A DNA stretch of 64,000 bases, from positions 5,518,001-5,582,000 of the forward strand of contig NZ_CP009962.1 of NCBI RefSeq assembly GCF_000786695.1, in the 5' to 3' direction. Positions 46,460-56,431 of the stretch are shown here, piece after piece. The DNA comes from Collimonas arenae. Its GTDB lineage: Bacteria; Pseudomonadota; Gammaproteobacteria; Burkholderiales; Burkholderiaceae_D. The translations under genes and the position numbers were made by a program. The notes beneath the pieces were generated by a model. That model was not told where the DNA came from, did no database searches, and saw only the letters and a program-made list of their open reading frames with translations. The first letter of the stretch is position 1; each line of letters begins with the position of its first letter.

Positions 46460-48016
46460 ATGCAAGACCAGCCAGAATACATGCTCGGCGTAGATATCGG
46501 CACCACCAGCACCAAGGCGGTGTTGTTTACTACCCAGGGCAAAATCGTTGCGCAGCATGCAGTGGAATATCCCCTGCTCTGTACTACGCCTGGCATGGCT
46601 GAGCAGGATCCTGTGCAGATTTATGAAGCGGTGCTGACCGCGATCCGTAACGCCGTCAGCGCCAGCCGTGTCGATGCCGGCCGGATCGCGCTGGTATCCT
46701 TCAGCGCCGCCATGCATAGCGTGATTGCGGTCGACAAGGATGGAAATCTGCTGAGCAACAGCATCACCTGGGCCGACAACCGCGCCGGCGCGTGGGCCAT
46801 CCGGATCCGCGACGAGCTGGACGGCAACGCAATCTACCGACGCACGGGCACGCCGATTCATCCGATGTCGCCGCTGTGCAAGATCATGTGGCTGCGGCAC
46901 GACCAGCCGCAACTGTTTGCCCGTACCGCACGTTTCGTCGGCATGAAGGAATATGTGCTGTACCGCTTGTTTGGAGAATGGCTGGTCGATCATTCGATAG
47001 CCTCGGCAACCGGTATGTTCAACCTGCAGCAGCTGGATTGGGATGACGGTGCGCTGGCCCTGCTCGGTATCAGCCCCGTGCAATTGTCGACGCTGGTCCC
47101 CACCACGCATCATCTGACCGGCCTGTCGCCGGCTATCGCGCAGCAATTGGGTCTGTCGCCGGCCACGCCGTTTGTGATTGGCGCCAATGACGGCGTGTTG
47201 TCCAACCTGGGCGTCAATGCCATCGGTCCGGGCCAGGTGGCCGTCACCATCGGTACTTCCGGCGCGATGCGTACCGTGATCGACAAACCGCTGACCGATC
47301 CTGCGGGGCGCACGTTTTGTTATGCGCTGACCGCCAGGCACTGGGTGGTCGGCGGCCCCACCAACAACGGCGGCAGCATTTTCCATTGGGTGCGTGAGGA
47401 GCTGGCTACCACTGAATCGGCGGCCGCCAAGCTGGCCGGAAGCGATCCATATGACGCCTTGACCAAGATAGCAGAGGGCGTGCAGGCCGGTGCCGAAGGC
47501 TTGTTGTTTCATCCCTATCTGGCTGGTGAGCGGGCGCCGTTGTGGAATGCAGATGCCCGTGGCTCCTACATCGGGCTGGCGACGCACCATGGCAAGGAGC
47601 ATATGATCCGGGCCGCGTTGGAAGGCGTCATTTTCAGCCTGTACAGTATTTTGCCCGCAGTCGAAGACCTGATCGGACCGACCACACGCATGATGGCGAC
47701 CGGCGGCTTTGCCCGGTCGGCGCTATGGCGGCAAATGATGGCGGATATTTTCGAACGTGAAGTGGTGGTGCCGGAAAGTGTGGAATCGTCTTGCCTGGGC
47801 GCCGCGGTGCTGGGTTTGTACGGCCTGGGCAAAATCGATTCGCTGGATGCCATCGGCGGCATGGTGGGCGCCACACACCGGCATTTGCCCAATCCGGAGA
47901 ATGTCGCGCTGTACCGCCGTCTGTGGCCGATCTACGAAGCGATTCCGAAGTTGCTGGAGCAGCAGTACAGGGAGTTGTCGCAGTTTCAGCGCGAAACTGC
48001 GGCAAAAAAATTCTAG
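46460..48016 (+). CDS. gntK: FGGY-family gluconokinase
   Basis: A 518-residue sugar kinase phosphorylating gluconate at O-6. Seen: N-terminal phosphate motif MLGVDIGTTSTKAVLF, CTTPGMAEQDP, VSFSAAMHSV, WADNRAGAW, GTSGAMRTVIDKP, HPYLAGERAPLWNADARGSYIG (residues about 352-373), and ATGGFARSALWRQMMADIF near the C-terminus. This is the Bacillus-type enzyme, unrelated to the short P-loop gluconokinase. The context of a LacI repressor with operator supports gluconate. Xylulose as substrate cannot be fully excluded. A 387-codon reverse frame inside it is a shadow. Confidence 0.88.
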   Translation: MQDQPEYMLGVDIGTTSTKAVLFTTQGKIVAQHAVEYPLLCTTPGMAEQDPVQIYEAVLTAIRNAVSASRVDAGRIALVSFSAAMHSVIAVDKDGNLLSNSITWADNRAGAWAIRIRDELDGNAIYRRTGTPIHPMSPLCKIMWLRHDQPQLFARTARFVGMKEYVLYRLFGEWLVDHSIASATGMFNLQQLDWDDGALALLGISPVQLSTLVPTTHHLTGLSPAIAQQLGLSPATPFVIGANDGVLSNLGVNAIGPGQVAVTIGTSGAMRTVIDKPLTDPAGRTFCYALTARHWVVGGPTNNGGSIFHWVREELATTESAAAKLAGSDPYDALTKIAEGVQAGAEGLLFHPYLAGERAPLWNADARGSYIGLATHHGKEHMIRAALEGVIFSLYSILPAVEDLIGPTTRMMATGGFARSALWRQMMADIFEREVVVPESVESSCLGAAVLGLYGLGKIDSLDAIGGMVGATHRHLPNPENVALYRRLWPIYEAIPKLLEQQYRELSQFQRETAAKKF

Positions 48017-48071
48017 CGAGAATTGTGTGCGGGGCGGACAGGCATTGCGCCCTATCCGCCAGCGGCTTAAT

Positions 48072-49037
48072 TTAGTCTTCGTCTTCCGGGTCGATCAGGT
48101 TGAATTTCTCGTGCGCGGTTTCGCTCAGGTGTCCGCGCAGCCATTTATGCGCCGGGTTGCGCGCATCCCTTTCGTGCCACAACATGTCGACATGGACTGC
48201 CGGCGTTGGGAAGGGCAGCTCGCGCGCCACCAGCACGTCCGTCATGCCGGTCGCGCCGATCAGGTGACGCGGCAACACCGTCAGCAAATCGGAACTGGAG
48301 ACTACCCGGCCAGCCGTAAAGAACTGGTTCACGGTCAGCAGGATGCGCCGCTCGCGTCCCATCGCCGCCAGGGTCTCGTCGATCAAACCGTGCGCACGGC
48401 CGGAAAAACTCACCAGCAAATGATGCGACGCGCAGTAGTTATCCAGGGTCAGCACCTGGTTGGCCAGCGGATGATCCTTGTGCATCACGCAGACATATTC
48501 GCCGGTGTAGAGCCGCTCATGGTGAATCGGCGAGGCGCTGGTAGTCTGGCCTCCCGCCAGTTGCGCAGCAACTCCCGGGAAAAAACCGACTGCCAGGTCG
48601 ACGTCGCCACGCAGCAGCATTTGCCGCGGGTCGCGCGTGGTCAGCGGCACCATGCGGAGATTCATTTGCGGCGCGTTGCGCTCGATGGTGCGCACCAGCG
48701 CCGGTAGCCACAGCGCGGCGGTAGCGTCCGCCATCGCCATCTGGAAAGTCGTGTGGGCGCGCGAGACATCGAAAGTCTCGGGCGTGATAGCCGTTTCCAG
48801 GTCGGTCAATGCGCGCCGCACCACCGGCCATAATTCTTCGGCGTGTTGGGTCGGTTTGACGCCGTGCGCGGTGCGAATCAGCAATTCGTCGTTGAGCGTA
48901 TCGCGCAGGCGTTTCAAGGCGTTCGATACCGCCGGCTGCGTCATCGCCAGCCGGCTGGCTGCACGGGTCAGGTTTTGCTCGGTCATGACGGCATCGAAGA
49001 CGCGCAGCAAATTCAAATCAAGCGTTAAAAAACTCAT
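48072..49037 (-). CDS. LysR-family transcriptional regulator
   Basis: A 321-residue regulator with DNA-binding part LDLNLLRVFDAVMTEQNLTRAASRLAMTQPAVSNALKRLR (residues about 6-45) and an effector domain of the NodD/LinR-like type, with LVSFSGRAHGLIDETLAAMG near residue 205. It ends with an acidic DPEDED. It is convergent with gntK and divergent from a small unknown gene across 398 bp. The target and inducer are unknown. Confidence 0.9.
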   Translation of the reverse strand: MSFLTLDLNLLRVFDAVMTEQNLTRAASRLAMTQPAVSNALKRLRDTLNDELLIRTAHGVKPTQHAEELWPVVRRALTDLETAITPETFDVSRAHTTFQMAMADATAALWLPALVRTIERNAPQMNLRMVPLTTRDPRQMLLRGDVDLAVGFFPGVAAQLAGGQTTSASPIHHERLYTGEYVCVMHKDHPLANQVLTLDNYCASHHLLVSFSGRAHGLIDETLAAMGRERRILLTVNQFFTAGRVVSSSDLLTVLPRHLIGATGMTDVLVARELPFPTPAVHVDMLWHERDARNPAHKWLRGHLSETAHEKFNLIDPEDED

Positions 49038-49435
49038 GGTCGGATTTATCGTGTGTTTTGTTGTGTGTTCTTGGGCGAGATGCGGTGGAAATTATTTAGT
49101 CTGAAAGCAATATTCACAGATTTTATAACTGTTATATGAAAACACAATGACAGATTTCAAGATACACAAAAATATTGCATTGCCGCATAAACCGCATATC
49201 AGGCTAGATTATGTCTGATATATAAAATCGTTGCAGACGCGAAACCAAAGCAATCAGCTCTGGGCGGCCCTCCTTCTATCCTAGGCGTGAGATGGCGAGA
49301 CAGGCATCGGGCCAGCTCCCGACTCCGGGCGCCATTATTCGTCGAACACATAACTGATATCCCAAATCGAAATTGGATAGCTACTTAGGTAATGCATATA
49401 CTGCAATGCAACAACACCATTGAGAAGTAGTTCGC
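49038..49435. other. Gene-poor region upstream of the LysR gene
   Basis: 398 bp between the LysR gene and a small unknown gene. The left half is A/T-rich with several dyad-like TATAAC/GTTATA and TCAGGC/TCTGA elements near the regulator, which could be its binding sites; the right half has no visible features. No open frame here is convincing. Confidence 0.35.
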
Positions 49436-49753
49436 ATGTCTTTACTCGCTTTTGCCCTGCCCGCTGAAATAGCACTGTTCGACGCATCGGCGTTACTTGC
49501 CGCCGCTGCAAGTGCGTTACGGCCGTTGCTGGGTTTGGGGGTACTGGCGACCTTGATGGTGTATTTCAGACCGCTCTGGATGGGGATCTTGCGTGCAGCC
49601 TTGATGTTGATCAAGCCGCGTAAATCGCTGGAACAGCGGATTGCCCGCAGTAAGTTCAAAGGGCAGCAACTGATGCGCCGCCTGGCTAATGACCAGGCCC
49701 TCAGCCAGCCTAACCTGGCTAACGAACTGCGCATGCTGGCTGGCCGTGATTAA
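49436..49753 (+). CDS. Small membrane protein of unknown function
   Basis: A 105-residue protein. Residues about 1-60 are hydrophobic (ALLAAAASALRPLLGLGVLATLMVYFRPLW, residues about 19-48, one or two membrane segments), followed by a basic amphipathic tail (KPRKSLEQRIARSKFKGQQLM). I do not recognise a family. A 37-codon gene with a strong ribosome-binding site starts 16 bp after its stop codon, so the two are probably one transcript ending at the hairpin 49952-49985. Confidence 0.6.
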   Translation: MSLLAFALPAEIALFDASALLAAAASALRPLLGLGVLATLMVYFRPLWMGILRAALMLIKPRKSLEQRIARSKFKGQQLMRRLANDQALSQPNLANELRMLAGRD

Positions 49754-49769
49754 CCTTAAGGAGTTTGCC

Positions 49770-49883
49770 ATGCACCAATACATTTACCACGACGAAGACG
49801 GCTTCCCGACTTTTGCAGTCATGCAATGGCTGCGCGCACAAGTGACTCGCGCACTGGCCTGGATGGGTTTGAACGGTCTGTAA
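49770..49883 (+). CDS. 37-residue unknown protein with strong ribosome-binding site
   Basis: MHQYIYHDEDGFPTFAVMQW followed by an amphipathic helix with RAQVTRALAWMGL. AAGGAG at 49758-49763 lies six bases before ATG 49770, an ideal spacing. The sequence is rich in Tyr, His, Asp and Trp and lacks a signal peptide. It is likely co-expressed with the preceding gene and ends 68 bp before a terminator. Function unknown. Confidence 0.65.
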   Translation: MHQYIYHDEDGFPTFAVMQWLRAQVTRALAWMGLNGL

Positions 49884-49951
49884 GACTTCGTCTTCCGCTT
49901 TACCGTATTTGATTTTCTGACGTCTCCTCTTTCCCGCGATGGAAGGATTCA

Positions 49952-49985
49952 CCCTACTGCCCTCTGGCCAGTAGGGATTTTTTTA
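49952..49985 (+). terminator. Rho-independent terminator after the small genes
   Basis: Arms CCCTACTG and CAGTAGGG (8 bp) around a 9-base loop, followed by ATTTTTTTT on the plus strand. Confidence 0.9.
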
Positions 49986-50005
49986 ACTCAGGAAACGCAG
50001 CATAA

Positions 50006-50032
50006 AAAACGCCCGCAATCTGCGGGCGTTTT
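50006..50032 (-). terminator. Rho-independent terminator of pckG
   Basis: Arms AAAACGCCCGCA and TGCGGGCGTTTT with a 3-base loop, 24 bp beyond the pckG stop codon, with a T run on the minus strand. With the neighbouring hairpin it separates two convergent transcripts. Confidence 0.9.
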
Positions 50033-50055
50033 CTATGAGACAGAGCGGCGGAGAG

Positions 50056-51927
50056 TTACTTCGCCAGATGCTGTTCCAGCGTCTGCTTCACATCCGCGAG
50101 TTCTTGCGGCAGGTGATATTTCAACTTCTCGAACAGTTCGGTATGCAAGGCGGTTTCAGCTTGCCAGGCCGCCTTGTCGATTGCGGTAATCGTCTCGAAC
50201 TGCTGCTCGCTGAAGTCCAGGCCTTCCCAGCTCAGGTCGGCATAGCGCGGTGTGACGCCGAACAGGTGCTCGACGCCGCCGGCGCTCGCTGCACTGCTGC
50301 CGTCCAAACGCTCCAGCATCCATTTCAGCACGCGCATGTTGTCGCCAAAGCCAGGCCAGACGAATTTGCCGTCGGCGTCGGTGCGGAACCAGTTGACGCA
50401 GAAGATCTTCGGCAACTCAGCTTTGCTTTGCGCCGCCAGTTTCTGGCCCAGGGTCAGCCAGTGCTGGAAGTAGTCGCTCATGTTGTAGCCGATGAAAGGC
50501 AGCATCGCGAACGGATCGCGCCGCACAATACCTTGCTGGCCGGCAGCGGCAGCAGTGGTTTCCGAACCCATGGTGGCAGCCATGTAGACGCCTTCGACCC
50601 AGTTGCGGGCTTCAGTCACCAGCGGCACGGTAGTGGAGCGGCGGCCGCCGAAGATGAAGGCGGAAATCGGTACGCCGGCCGGATCATCCCAAGCCGCGTC
50701 GATTACCGGGTTCTGGGTTGCAGCAACGGTGAAGCGTGCGTTCGGATGGGCAGCCTTGGCGCCGGTTTCCTTGGCGATCGCAGGCGTCCAGTCACGGCCT
50801 TGCCAGTCGACCAGATGGGCCGGCGCTTCCTTGCTCATGCCTTCCCACCAGACGTCGCCGTCATCGGTCAGGGCGACATTGGTGAAGATGGTGTTTTCAC
50901 GCATCGACGCCATGCAGTTGTGGTTGGTCTTGTCGTTGGTGCCCGGGGCGACGCCGAAATAACCCGCTTCCGGATTGATCGCATACAGGCGGCCATCGGC
51001 GCCCGGCTTGATCCAGGCGATATCGTCACCAATGGTGGTGACTTTCCAGCCTTCGAATCCGACAGGTGGAATCAGCATGGCGAAATTGGTTTTGCCGCAA
51101 GCCGAAGGGAAAGCCGCCGCCACATAGTGCTTTTTGCCTGCAGGCGATTCAACGCCCAGGATCAGCATATGTTCAGCCAGCCAGCCCTGGTCGCGGCCCA
51201 TGGTGGACGCGATGCGCAAAGCGAAGCATTTCTTGCCGAGCAGGGCGTTGCCGCCATAGCCTGAACCGTAGGACCAGATTTCGCGGGTTTCCGGATAGTG
51301 GACGATGTACTTGGTCGGGTTGCATGGCCATGCCACGTCTTTCTGACCAGCCGCCAGCGGTGCGCCGACGCTGTGCACGCACGGGACGAAGTCGCCATCG
51401 CTGCCCAGCACGTCATACACGGCCTTGCCCATGCGGGTCATGATGCGCATGTTCACCGCCACGTAAGGCGAATCCGAGAGTTCAACGCCGATGTGCGCAA
51501 TCGGCGAACCCAGCGGGCCCATCGAGAACGGCACGACATACATGGTGCGGCCTTGCATGCAGCCGTCGAACAGGCCGTGCAGCGTGTTGCGCATTTCCGC
51601 CGGATCGGTCCAGTTGTTGGTCGGGCCGGCATCTTCCTTCTTGGCTGAGCAAATGAAAGTGCGGTCTTCGACCCGCGCCACGTCCGACGGATCGGAGCAC
51701 GCCAGGTAGCTGTTCGGACGTTTTTCCTGGTTGAGTTTTTTCATGGTGCCAGCAGCCACCATTTCGCTGCACAGGCGATCGTACTCGGCCTGCGAGCCGT
51801 CGCACCAGTAGATTCGCTCCGGCTTGGTCAGCGCCGCGACTTCGGCGACCCAGCTGATCAGCTTTTGCTGTTTGACATATTCCGGCGCGTTGATTGTGGC
51901 GATGCCACCCATGCGTGGTTGATTCAT
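50056..51927 (-). CDS. pckG: Phosphoenolpyruvate carboxykinase (GTP)
   Basis: A 623-residue gluconeogenic enzyme that turns oxaloacetate and GTP into phosphoenolpyruvate. Seen: the P-loop (kinase-1) [38 protein letters not shown] (residues about 309-330), [18 protein letters not shown] and [19 protein letters not shown]. Length and motifs are of the GTP type, not the shorter ATP type. A strong GGAGGT ribosome-binding site precedes ATG 51927. It acts alone and suits growth on organic and amino acids. Confidence 0.96.
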   Translation of the reverse strand: MNQPRMGGIATINAPEYVKQQKLISWVAEVAALTKPERIYWCDGSQAEYDRLCSEMVAAGTMKKLNQEKRPNSYLACSDPSDVARVEDRTFICSAKKEDAGPTNNWTDPAEMRNTLHGLFDGCMQGRTMYVVPFSMGPLGSPIAHIGVELSDSPYVAVNMRIMTRMGKAVYDVLGSDGDFVPCVHSVGAPLAAGQKDVAWPCNPTKYIVHYPETREIWSYGSGYGGNALLGKKCFALRIASTMGRDQGWLAEHMLILGVESPAGKKHYVAAAFPSACGKTNFAMLIPPVGFEGWKVTTIGDDIAWIKPGADGRLYAINPEAGYFGVAPGTNDKTNHNCMASMRENTIFTNVALTDDGDVWWEGMSKEAPAHLVDWQGRDWTPAIAKETGAKAAHPNARFTVAATQNPVIDAAWDDPAGVPISAFIFGGRRSTTVPLVTEARNWVEGVYMAATMGSETTAAAAGQQGIVRRDPFAMLPFIGYNMSDYFQHWLTLGQKLAAQSKAELPKIFCVNWFRTDADGKFVWPGFGDNMRVLKWMLERLDGSSAASAGGVEHLFGVTPRYADLSWEGLDFSEQQFETITAIDKAAWQAETALHTELFEKLKYHLPQELADVKQTLEQHLAK

Positions 51928-52283
51928 GACTACTTACCTCCAATACCAATAAAGAAATCTTCTTCTTGCCAGCCTGAGGGGCGCGGATGATGGGCGCGGT
52001 CGGCTGGCTGAATTCTGTTGCGCTCACTGCGAGCGGCAAAAAATGAAATAATGGCCGGGTTTCGATCAACAATGATCGCCAAGGTTTTACTGCTGGCAGA
52101 GCCGCACACCATAGGCTGACATTGTTTATTTTATATACATTGTCTTGGAAAAGTCGGCCGATTGTACACCCGATTTGTAGTGAAAATGACCAACTATTGT
52201 AGTAAGGTATTTCCCATTTTCCGGATGCTGTTGCTTTATTACGCGACGGCCATTTTTTTACTGTTTTTGATTGAAAAGCCGCT
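51928..52283. other. Divergent intergenic region pckG to D-2-hydroxyacid dehydrogenase
   Basis: 356 bp without a supported gene. The right half is A/T-rich around 52125-52230 and probably carries both promoters; no confident hexamer pair or operator was found by eye. Confidence 0.4.
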
Positions 52284-53276
52284 ATGAAAATTGCCGTATT
52301 GGATGATTATCAAGATTGCATCCGTCATCTCGATTGCTTCAAACTGTTGGATGGACACGAGGTCAAAGTGTTCAATAATTCCGCGCGCGGGCTTGGCCAG
52401 CTGGCGATTCGCCTGGCCGATTTCGAGGCGCTGGTGCTGATACGGGAACGCAGCAGTTTTTCCAAAGCATTGCTGCAAAAATTGCCGAAGCTGAAGCTGA
52501 TTTCGCAAACCGGCAAGGTCAGCGGTCATATCGATGTCGAGGCCGCCACCGCTGCAGGTATTGCGATCGTTGAAGGCGTCGGCGATCCAACTGCCCCGGC
52601 CGAGTTGACCTGGGCCTTGATCATGGCTGCCAGCCGGCGCATTCCGCGCTATGTCAGCAATTTGCAGGAAGGCCAATGGCAATCGGTTTCGGCGCTGCCG
52701 CAAAACAATGTGCTTGGCACGGTGCTCAAGGGTCGCACGCTGGCGATCTGGGGCTATGGAAAGATCGGCCGCATGATTGCCGGTTACGGCAAGGCGTTCG
52801 GCATGCGTGTGCTGGTCTGGGGCCGCGACGCCAGCCGCGCTGCTGCAATCGCAGACGGTTATCAGGCCGCAGAGTCGAAACAACAGTTTTTTGCTGAAGC
52901 GGATGTGCTGACGCTGCATTTGCGTTTGAACGACGCCACCCGCGGCATAGTACAAGCTGCCGATCTGGCCTTAATGAAGCCCAGCGCGATTTTCGTCAAC
53001 ACCAGCCGCGCCGAACTGGTCGCCGAAGATGCCCTGCTGCCCGCGCTGCAACAAGGCCGGCCGGGCTATGCCGCCCTGGATGTCTACGAAACCGAGCCGC
53101 TGACGCCGGATTCGCCGTTGTTAAGGATGGAGAACGTGCTGGCTTCGCCACATCTTGGCTATGTAGAAAAAGACAGCTATGAATTGTACTTCCGCGCGGC
53201 GTTCCAGAACGTGGTTGAGTTTGCCAAGGGCACGCCGAAGAATGTCTTGAATCCGGATGCGCTTCTTCCTAAATAA
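52284..53276 (+). CDS. D-2-hydroxyacid dehydrogenase family protein
   Basis: A 330-residue NAD(P)-dependent oxidoreductase of the SerA/LdhA superfamily. Seen: the Rossmann motif LAIWGYGKIGRMIAGYGKAFGM (residues about 154-175) with Arg-Asp after strand two (WGRDASRA), HLRLNDATRGIV, FVNTSRAELVAEDALLPAL, DVYETEPL, and catalytic-site histidine in ASPHLGYVEKDSYELY. The substrate, a 2-oxo or 2-hydroxy acid such as glycerate, glyoxylate or phosphonate-derived acids, cannot be told. Confidence 0.88.
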   Translation: MKIAVLDDYQDCIRHLDCFKLLDGHEVKVFNNSARGLGQLAIRLADFEALVLIRERSSFSKALLQKLPKLKLISQTGKVSGHIDVEAATAAGIAIVEGVGDPTAPAELTWALIMAASRRIPRYVSNLQEGQWQSVSALPQNNVLGTVLKGRTLAIWGYGKIGRMIAGYGKAFGMRVLVWGRDASRAAAIADGYQAAESKQQFFAEADVLTLHLRLNDATRGIVQAADLALMKPSAIFVNTSRAELVAEDALLPALQQGRPGYAALDVYETEPLTPDSPLLRMENVLASPHLGYVEKDSYELYFRAAFQNVVEFAKGTPKNVLNPDALLPK

Positions 53277-53297
53277 TAGGGAAGAAAACGAAGAAAA

Positions 53298-54056
53298 TCA
53301 GTCGTCGCCGGCGCCGGCGCCGCTAGGCAGGAACAGTTTATTCAGCCTGGCGGAAGGCATAGCTAGCGACGTATCGCGCCACATGCCTTGCCAGCCCGGC
53401 GGCCATGGCAGCGGCGGCCCGCTGTATTCGGGCACATTCTGGCGTACTGGAATGACTGGAAGGCTTTCTGGCATCGGGCCTTCGCTCCAGCCCAGGCTGA
53501 AGGCGTAGTCCGGCAACAGAGCGTCGCACACTTTGGCGAACCAGTTGCTGTGATCCTCGTCGCGCCCCAATGCCTGCGCCAATCCATGCGGATCGAATTG
53601 CGCCAAGGCGCTGGCCAGTTCCGGGATGGTGGCACCCGGTTGGTCATTCCAGCCCATCACCGGATTGAAGATATAGTCGGCGCCGGAGCCATACCAGCCT
53701 TCGCGCCGCGCTCTTTCCATCCAGCTGCGGCGGCCGCAAAACAAATGCCAGCGCCAGTGCAGGCCGGACGGTTTGGGCCAGCTGTACAGGTACAGCCGTT
53801 GATAGCCGGCGCGATGCAGCTCACGCACCATGCCCATCAGGCGGGCATGCGGCATACGGTCCGGCGGCGCACGGCGGAACAGGATAGGCTCGCCGTCCGC
53901 ATGCTGTACTTCATCGGTGGACAGGTTCAGGTCAAGTGTCCGCTTCTCGCTGCCGAAACGCGCAGCGACCCAACCGGTCAGCAGGTTGACCGACGTAATG
54001 ACGCCGTAACCGCGGAAGCGGTGGAAAATGACGGTGCCGGGAGCGATGGGTTTCAT
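53298..54056 (-). CDS. Conserved-looking protein of unknown function
   Basis: A 252-residue cytoplasmic-type protein, rich in Trp and Pro, without signal or membrane segments. The N-terminus, TVIFHRFRGYGVITSVNLLTGWVAARFGSEKRTL (residues about 7-40), looks like a small beta-barrel of the kind seen in nucleic-acid or peptide binders. Later parts contain WPKPSGLHWRWHLFCG and GSGADYIFNPVMGW. I do not recognise a family. The start is put at MKPIAPG (54056); 33 open codons upstream lack family features. It converges with the dehydrogenase gene. Confidence 0.6.
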   Translation of the reverse strand: MKPIAPGTVIFHRFRGYGVITSVNLLTGWVAARFGSEKRTLDLNLSTDEVQHADGEPILFRRAPPDRMPHARLMGMVRELHRAGYQRLYLYSWPKPSGLHWRWHLFCGRRSWMERARREGWYGSGADYIFNPVMGWNDQPGATIPELASALAQFDPHGLAQALGRDEDHSNWFAKVCDALLPDYAFSLGWSEGPMPESLPVIPVRQNVPEYSGPPLPWPPGWQGMWRDTSLAMPSARLNKLFLPSGAGAGDD

Positions 54057-54212
54057 GATCTGGAGCTCTTGCAAAAATGCATGCGTACAAAAATCAAATG
54101 TTACCAGTGTAGACGCTGCGGCGTATTTTCCTAGGGGCGCAGGATGGCGCAACAATGATTTGTTTTGCTGAGTATAATCAGCCTACCCCCAAAGGCAGAA
54201 AGGACTAGCCAC

Positions 54213-54827
54213 ATGAAGCAACGTCCACAAGCAATCGACGAGAAATCCAGCGACCAGCCCAAAGCCATCGGCAGCGGCGCGGTCTCCGCCAGCAGGCGCA
54301 ATCTCATGTTGTTGGCCGGCGCAAGTTTCGCGATGATGAGCATTCCCCACTGGCTGCAACAAGCCTCGGCTCAAAGTACCACCCCCGCCAACCCGCCCCC
54401 CGCAGCGAACACCCAGCAACTGTCGAATTTCATGGCCTTGTCGGCATTGCTGACCGCCACGCCCAAACTCAATCCGCGTACCGGCGCAAGAATCTACAGC
54501 GCGCTCAGTACGCAGGCGATCGAGTTTGAAAAACAGACGGCGGCGCTGTGGCAATACAGTCAGGATCACAAGATCCAGGATGTCGAGAACCTGGCCGCCG
54601 CGCTTGCCAGCGACAGCGCGTTGTCGCTGCTACTGCACCGGATTATCAGCGCCTGGTATCTCGGTGTGGTTGGCGACGGCGGTGTGACTGGCGGCGCCAA
54701 GGTGATTGCGTTCGAACAAGCGTTGATGTTCGACCAGGTACGCGATGCCGTGGTCGTCCCTACCTATTGTCGTGCCGCTCCCGGTTACTGGGTGACCCAG
54801 CCGGCAGTCTTGAAAGCGAGGGTTTGA
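54213..54827 (+). CDS. Small subunit of membrane FAD sugar/sugar-acid dehydrogenase, Tat signal
   Basis: A 204-residue exported subunit of the three-part FAD dehydrogenase (sorbitol, gluconate or glucose dehydrogenase type). A twin-arginine signal, SASRRNLMLLAGASFAMM, at residues about 29-46 lets it carry the folded flavoprotein partner to the periplasm. The body, with LSNFMALSALLTATPKLNPRTGARIYSAL (residues about 73-101), AWYLGVVGDGG and TYCRAAPGYW, matches the family's gamma subunit as I know it. AAAGGA precedes ATG 54213. The stop is two bases before the large subunit's ATG. Confidence 0.85.
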   Translation: MKQRPQAIDEKSSDQPKAIGSGAVSASRRNLMLLAGASFAMMSIPHWLQQASAQSTTPANPPPAANTQQLSNFMALSALLTATPKLNPRTGARIYSALSTQAIEFEKQTAALWQYSQDHKIQDVENLAAALASDSALSLLLHRIISAWYLGVVGDGGVTGGAKVIAFEQALMFDQVRDAVVVPTYCRAAPGYWVTQPAVLKARV

Positions 54828-54829
54828 CG

Positions 54830-56431
54830 ATGGCTGATAACTTGTCTGCAGATGTGGTGATTGTCGGCTCCGGCGTAGCCGGCGCTTTGGTGGCGCATCA
54901 ACTGGCCTCATCAGGCGCTTCGGTGCTGGTGCTGGAAGCCGGACCGCGGCTCGAGCGCTGGCGCATCGTTGAAAACTACCGGAATACGCCTAGCAAAGAC
55001 GATTTCATGGTGCCTTACCCGTCCACCAAATATGCGCCGCATCCCGAGTACACGCCGGAAAACAACTACCTGATCCTCAAGGGAACGCACAAGTACAACT
55101 CGCAATACATCCGCGCAGTCGGCGGCACTACGTGGCACTGGGCCGCTGCGGCCTGGCGTTTCTTACCCAACGATTTCAGGATGAAAACGCTGTACGGCGT
55201 CGGCCGCGACTGGCCGATCAGCTACGACGAGCTGGAACCCTACTACTATCGGGCCGAAGTCGAGCTGGGCGTTTCCGGCCCCAATGACGGCACCGATCTC
55301 GGTTCGCCGCGCAAGCAGCCTTATCCGATGGAGCATTTGCCGCTGTCGTGGAATGACCAGCGCTTCAGCGCCGTGGTCAACGCCAATGGCCACAAAGTAG
55401 TGTCGGAGCCGGTGGCGCGCAATAGCCGAGCCTACGATGAACGGCCTAACTGCTGCGGTAACAACAACTGCATGCCGATCTGCCCGATCGCCGCCATGTA
55501 TAGCGGCATCATTCACGTCGAGAAGGCCGAAAAGGCCGGCGCCAAGGTGCTGGCCGATGCCGTGGTGTACCGCATCGAAGTGGATGCCAAGGAACGCATC
55601 AGCGCGGTTCACTACAAAGACCCGGAAGGCGTCACGCACCGCGTCACCGGCAAGTATTTCGTGCTGGCGGCAAACGGTATCGAAATCCCCAAGCTGATGC
55701 TGATCTCGACAGACGACCGCCATAAGAACGGCGTCGGCAATAGTTCGGATCAGGTTGGCCGCAACCTGATGGACCATCCGGGCACAGGCGTCACTTTTCT
55801 CGCCAATGAAGACTTGTGGCCGGGGCGCGGGCCGATAGAAATGACCTCGATGGTGGATATGCGTGATGGTCCTTTCCGTGCGCAATACGCCGCCAAGAAA
55901 CTGCACCTGAATAACATGGCGCAGACCAACCACGCCGCGCAGAGCGCATTGAAGGAAGGCCTGGTCGGCCTCAAGCTGAACCAGGAAATCCGTCGCCGTG
56001 CGGCGCGCACGGTCAATATCAACAGCTTCCACGATATCCTGCCGAATCCGGAAAACCGTATCCGGCCGAGCAGCGACAAGCGCGACGCGTTGGGCATTCC
56101 GCAGCCGGAAATCACCTATTCGATCGACGATTACGTCAAGAAGAGTGCCGTGCTGACGCATGACACCTACGCCAGCATCGCCGCCATGTTCGGCGGCACC
56201 GAAGTCAAGTTCGACGACGATTTCGCGCCCAACAACCACATCATGGGCGCGGTCATCATGGGCGGCGATCCGCGCGACTCAGTGGTCGACGCCCATTGCC
56301 GCTCGCATGACCACGAAAACCTGTTCATCGCCAGCAGCGCGGTCATGCCGGTAGCCGGCACGGTCAACTGCACATTGACGATTGCGGCGCTGTCCTTGCG
56401 TATCGCCGACACCTTGAGGACAGTGCTATGA
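54830..56431 (+). CDS. Large (GMC) flavoprotein subunit of the membrane dehydrogenase
   Basis: A 533-residue GMC oxidoreductase that oxidises a sugar or sugar acid in the periplasm. Seen: FAD motif VIVGSGVAGALVAHQLASSG, VGGTTWHWAAAAWRFLPNDF, the cluster motif CCGNNNCMPIC with cysteines 208, 209, 214 and 218, spaced as those that hold the 3Fe-4S cluster in Burkholderia FAD glucose dehydrogenase, and HPGTGVTFL. The C-terminal SSAVMPVAGTVNCTLTIAAL carries the second GMC signature. It uses the Tat signal of the partner subunit. The four-base ATGA overlap with the cytochrome gene implies coupled translation. Confidence 0.9.
   Translation: MADNLSADVVIVGSGVAGALVAHQLASSGASVLVLEAGPRLERWRIVENYRNTPSKDDFMVPYPSTKYAPHPEYTPENNYLILKGTHKYNSQYIRAVGGTTWHWAAAAWRFLPNDFRMKTLYGVGRDWPISYDELEPYYYRAEVELGVSGPNDGTDLGSPRKQPYPMEHLPLSWNDQRFSAVVNANGHKVVSEPVARNSRAYDERPNCCGNNNCMPICPIAAMYSGIIHVEKAEKAGAKVLADAVVYRIEVDAKERISAVHYKDPEGVTHRVTGKYFVLAANGIEIPKLMLISTDDRHKNGVGNSSDQVGRNLMDHPGTGVTFLANEDLWPGRGPIEMTSMVDMRDGPFRAQYAAKKLHLNNMAQTNHAAQSALKEGLVGLKLNQEIRRRAARTVNINSFHDILPNPENRIRPSSDKRDALGIPQPEITYSIDDYVKKSAVLTHDTYASIAAMFGGTEVKFDDDFAPNNHIMGAVIMGGDPRDSVVDAHCRSHDHENLFIASSAVMPVAGTVNCTLTIAALSLRIADTLRTVL

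Noticed and set aside
46439..47602. 387-codon frame opposite gntK
   Set aside because: Shadow of the gluconokinase gene, which has intact kinase motifs and a good start.
50035..51264. 409-codon frame opposite pckG
   Set aside because: Shadow of pckG; the frame crosses the pckG terminator.
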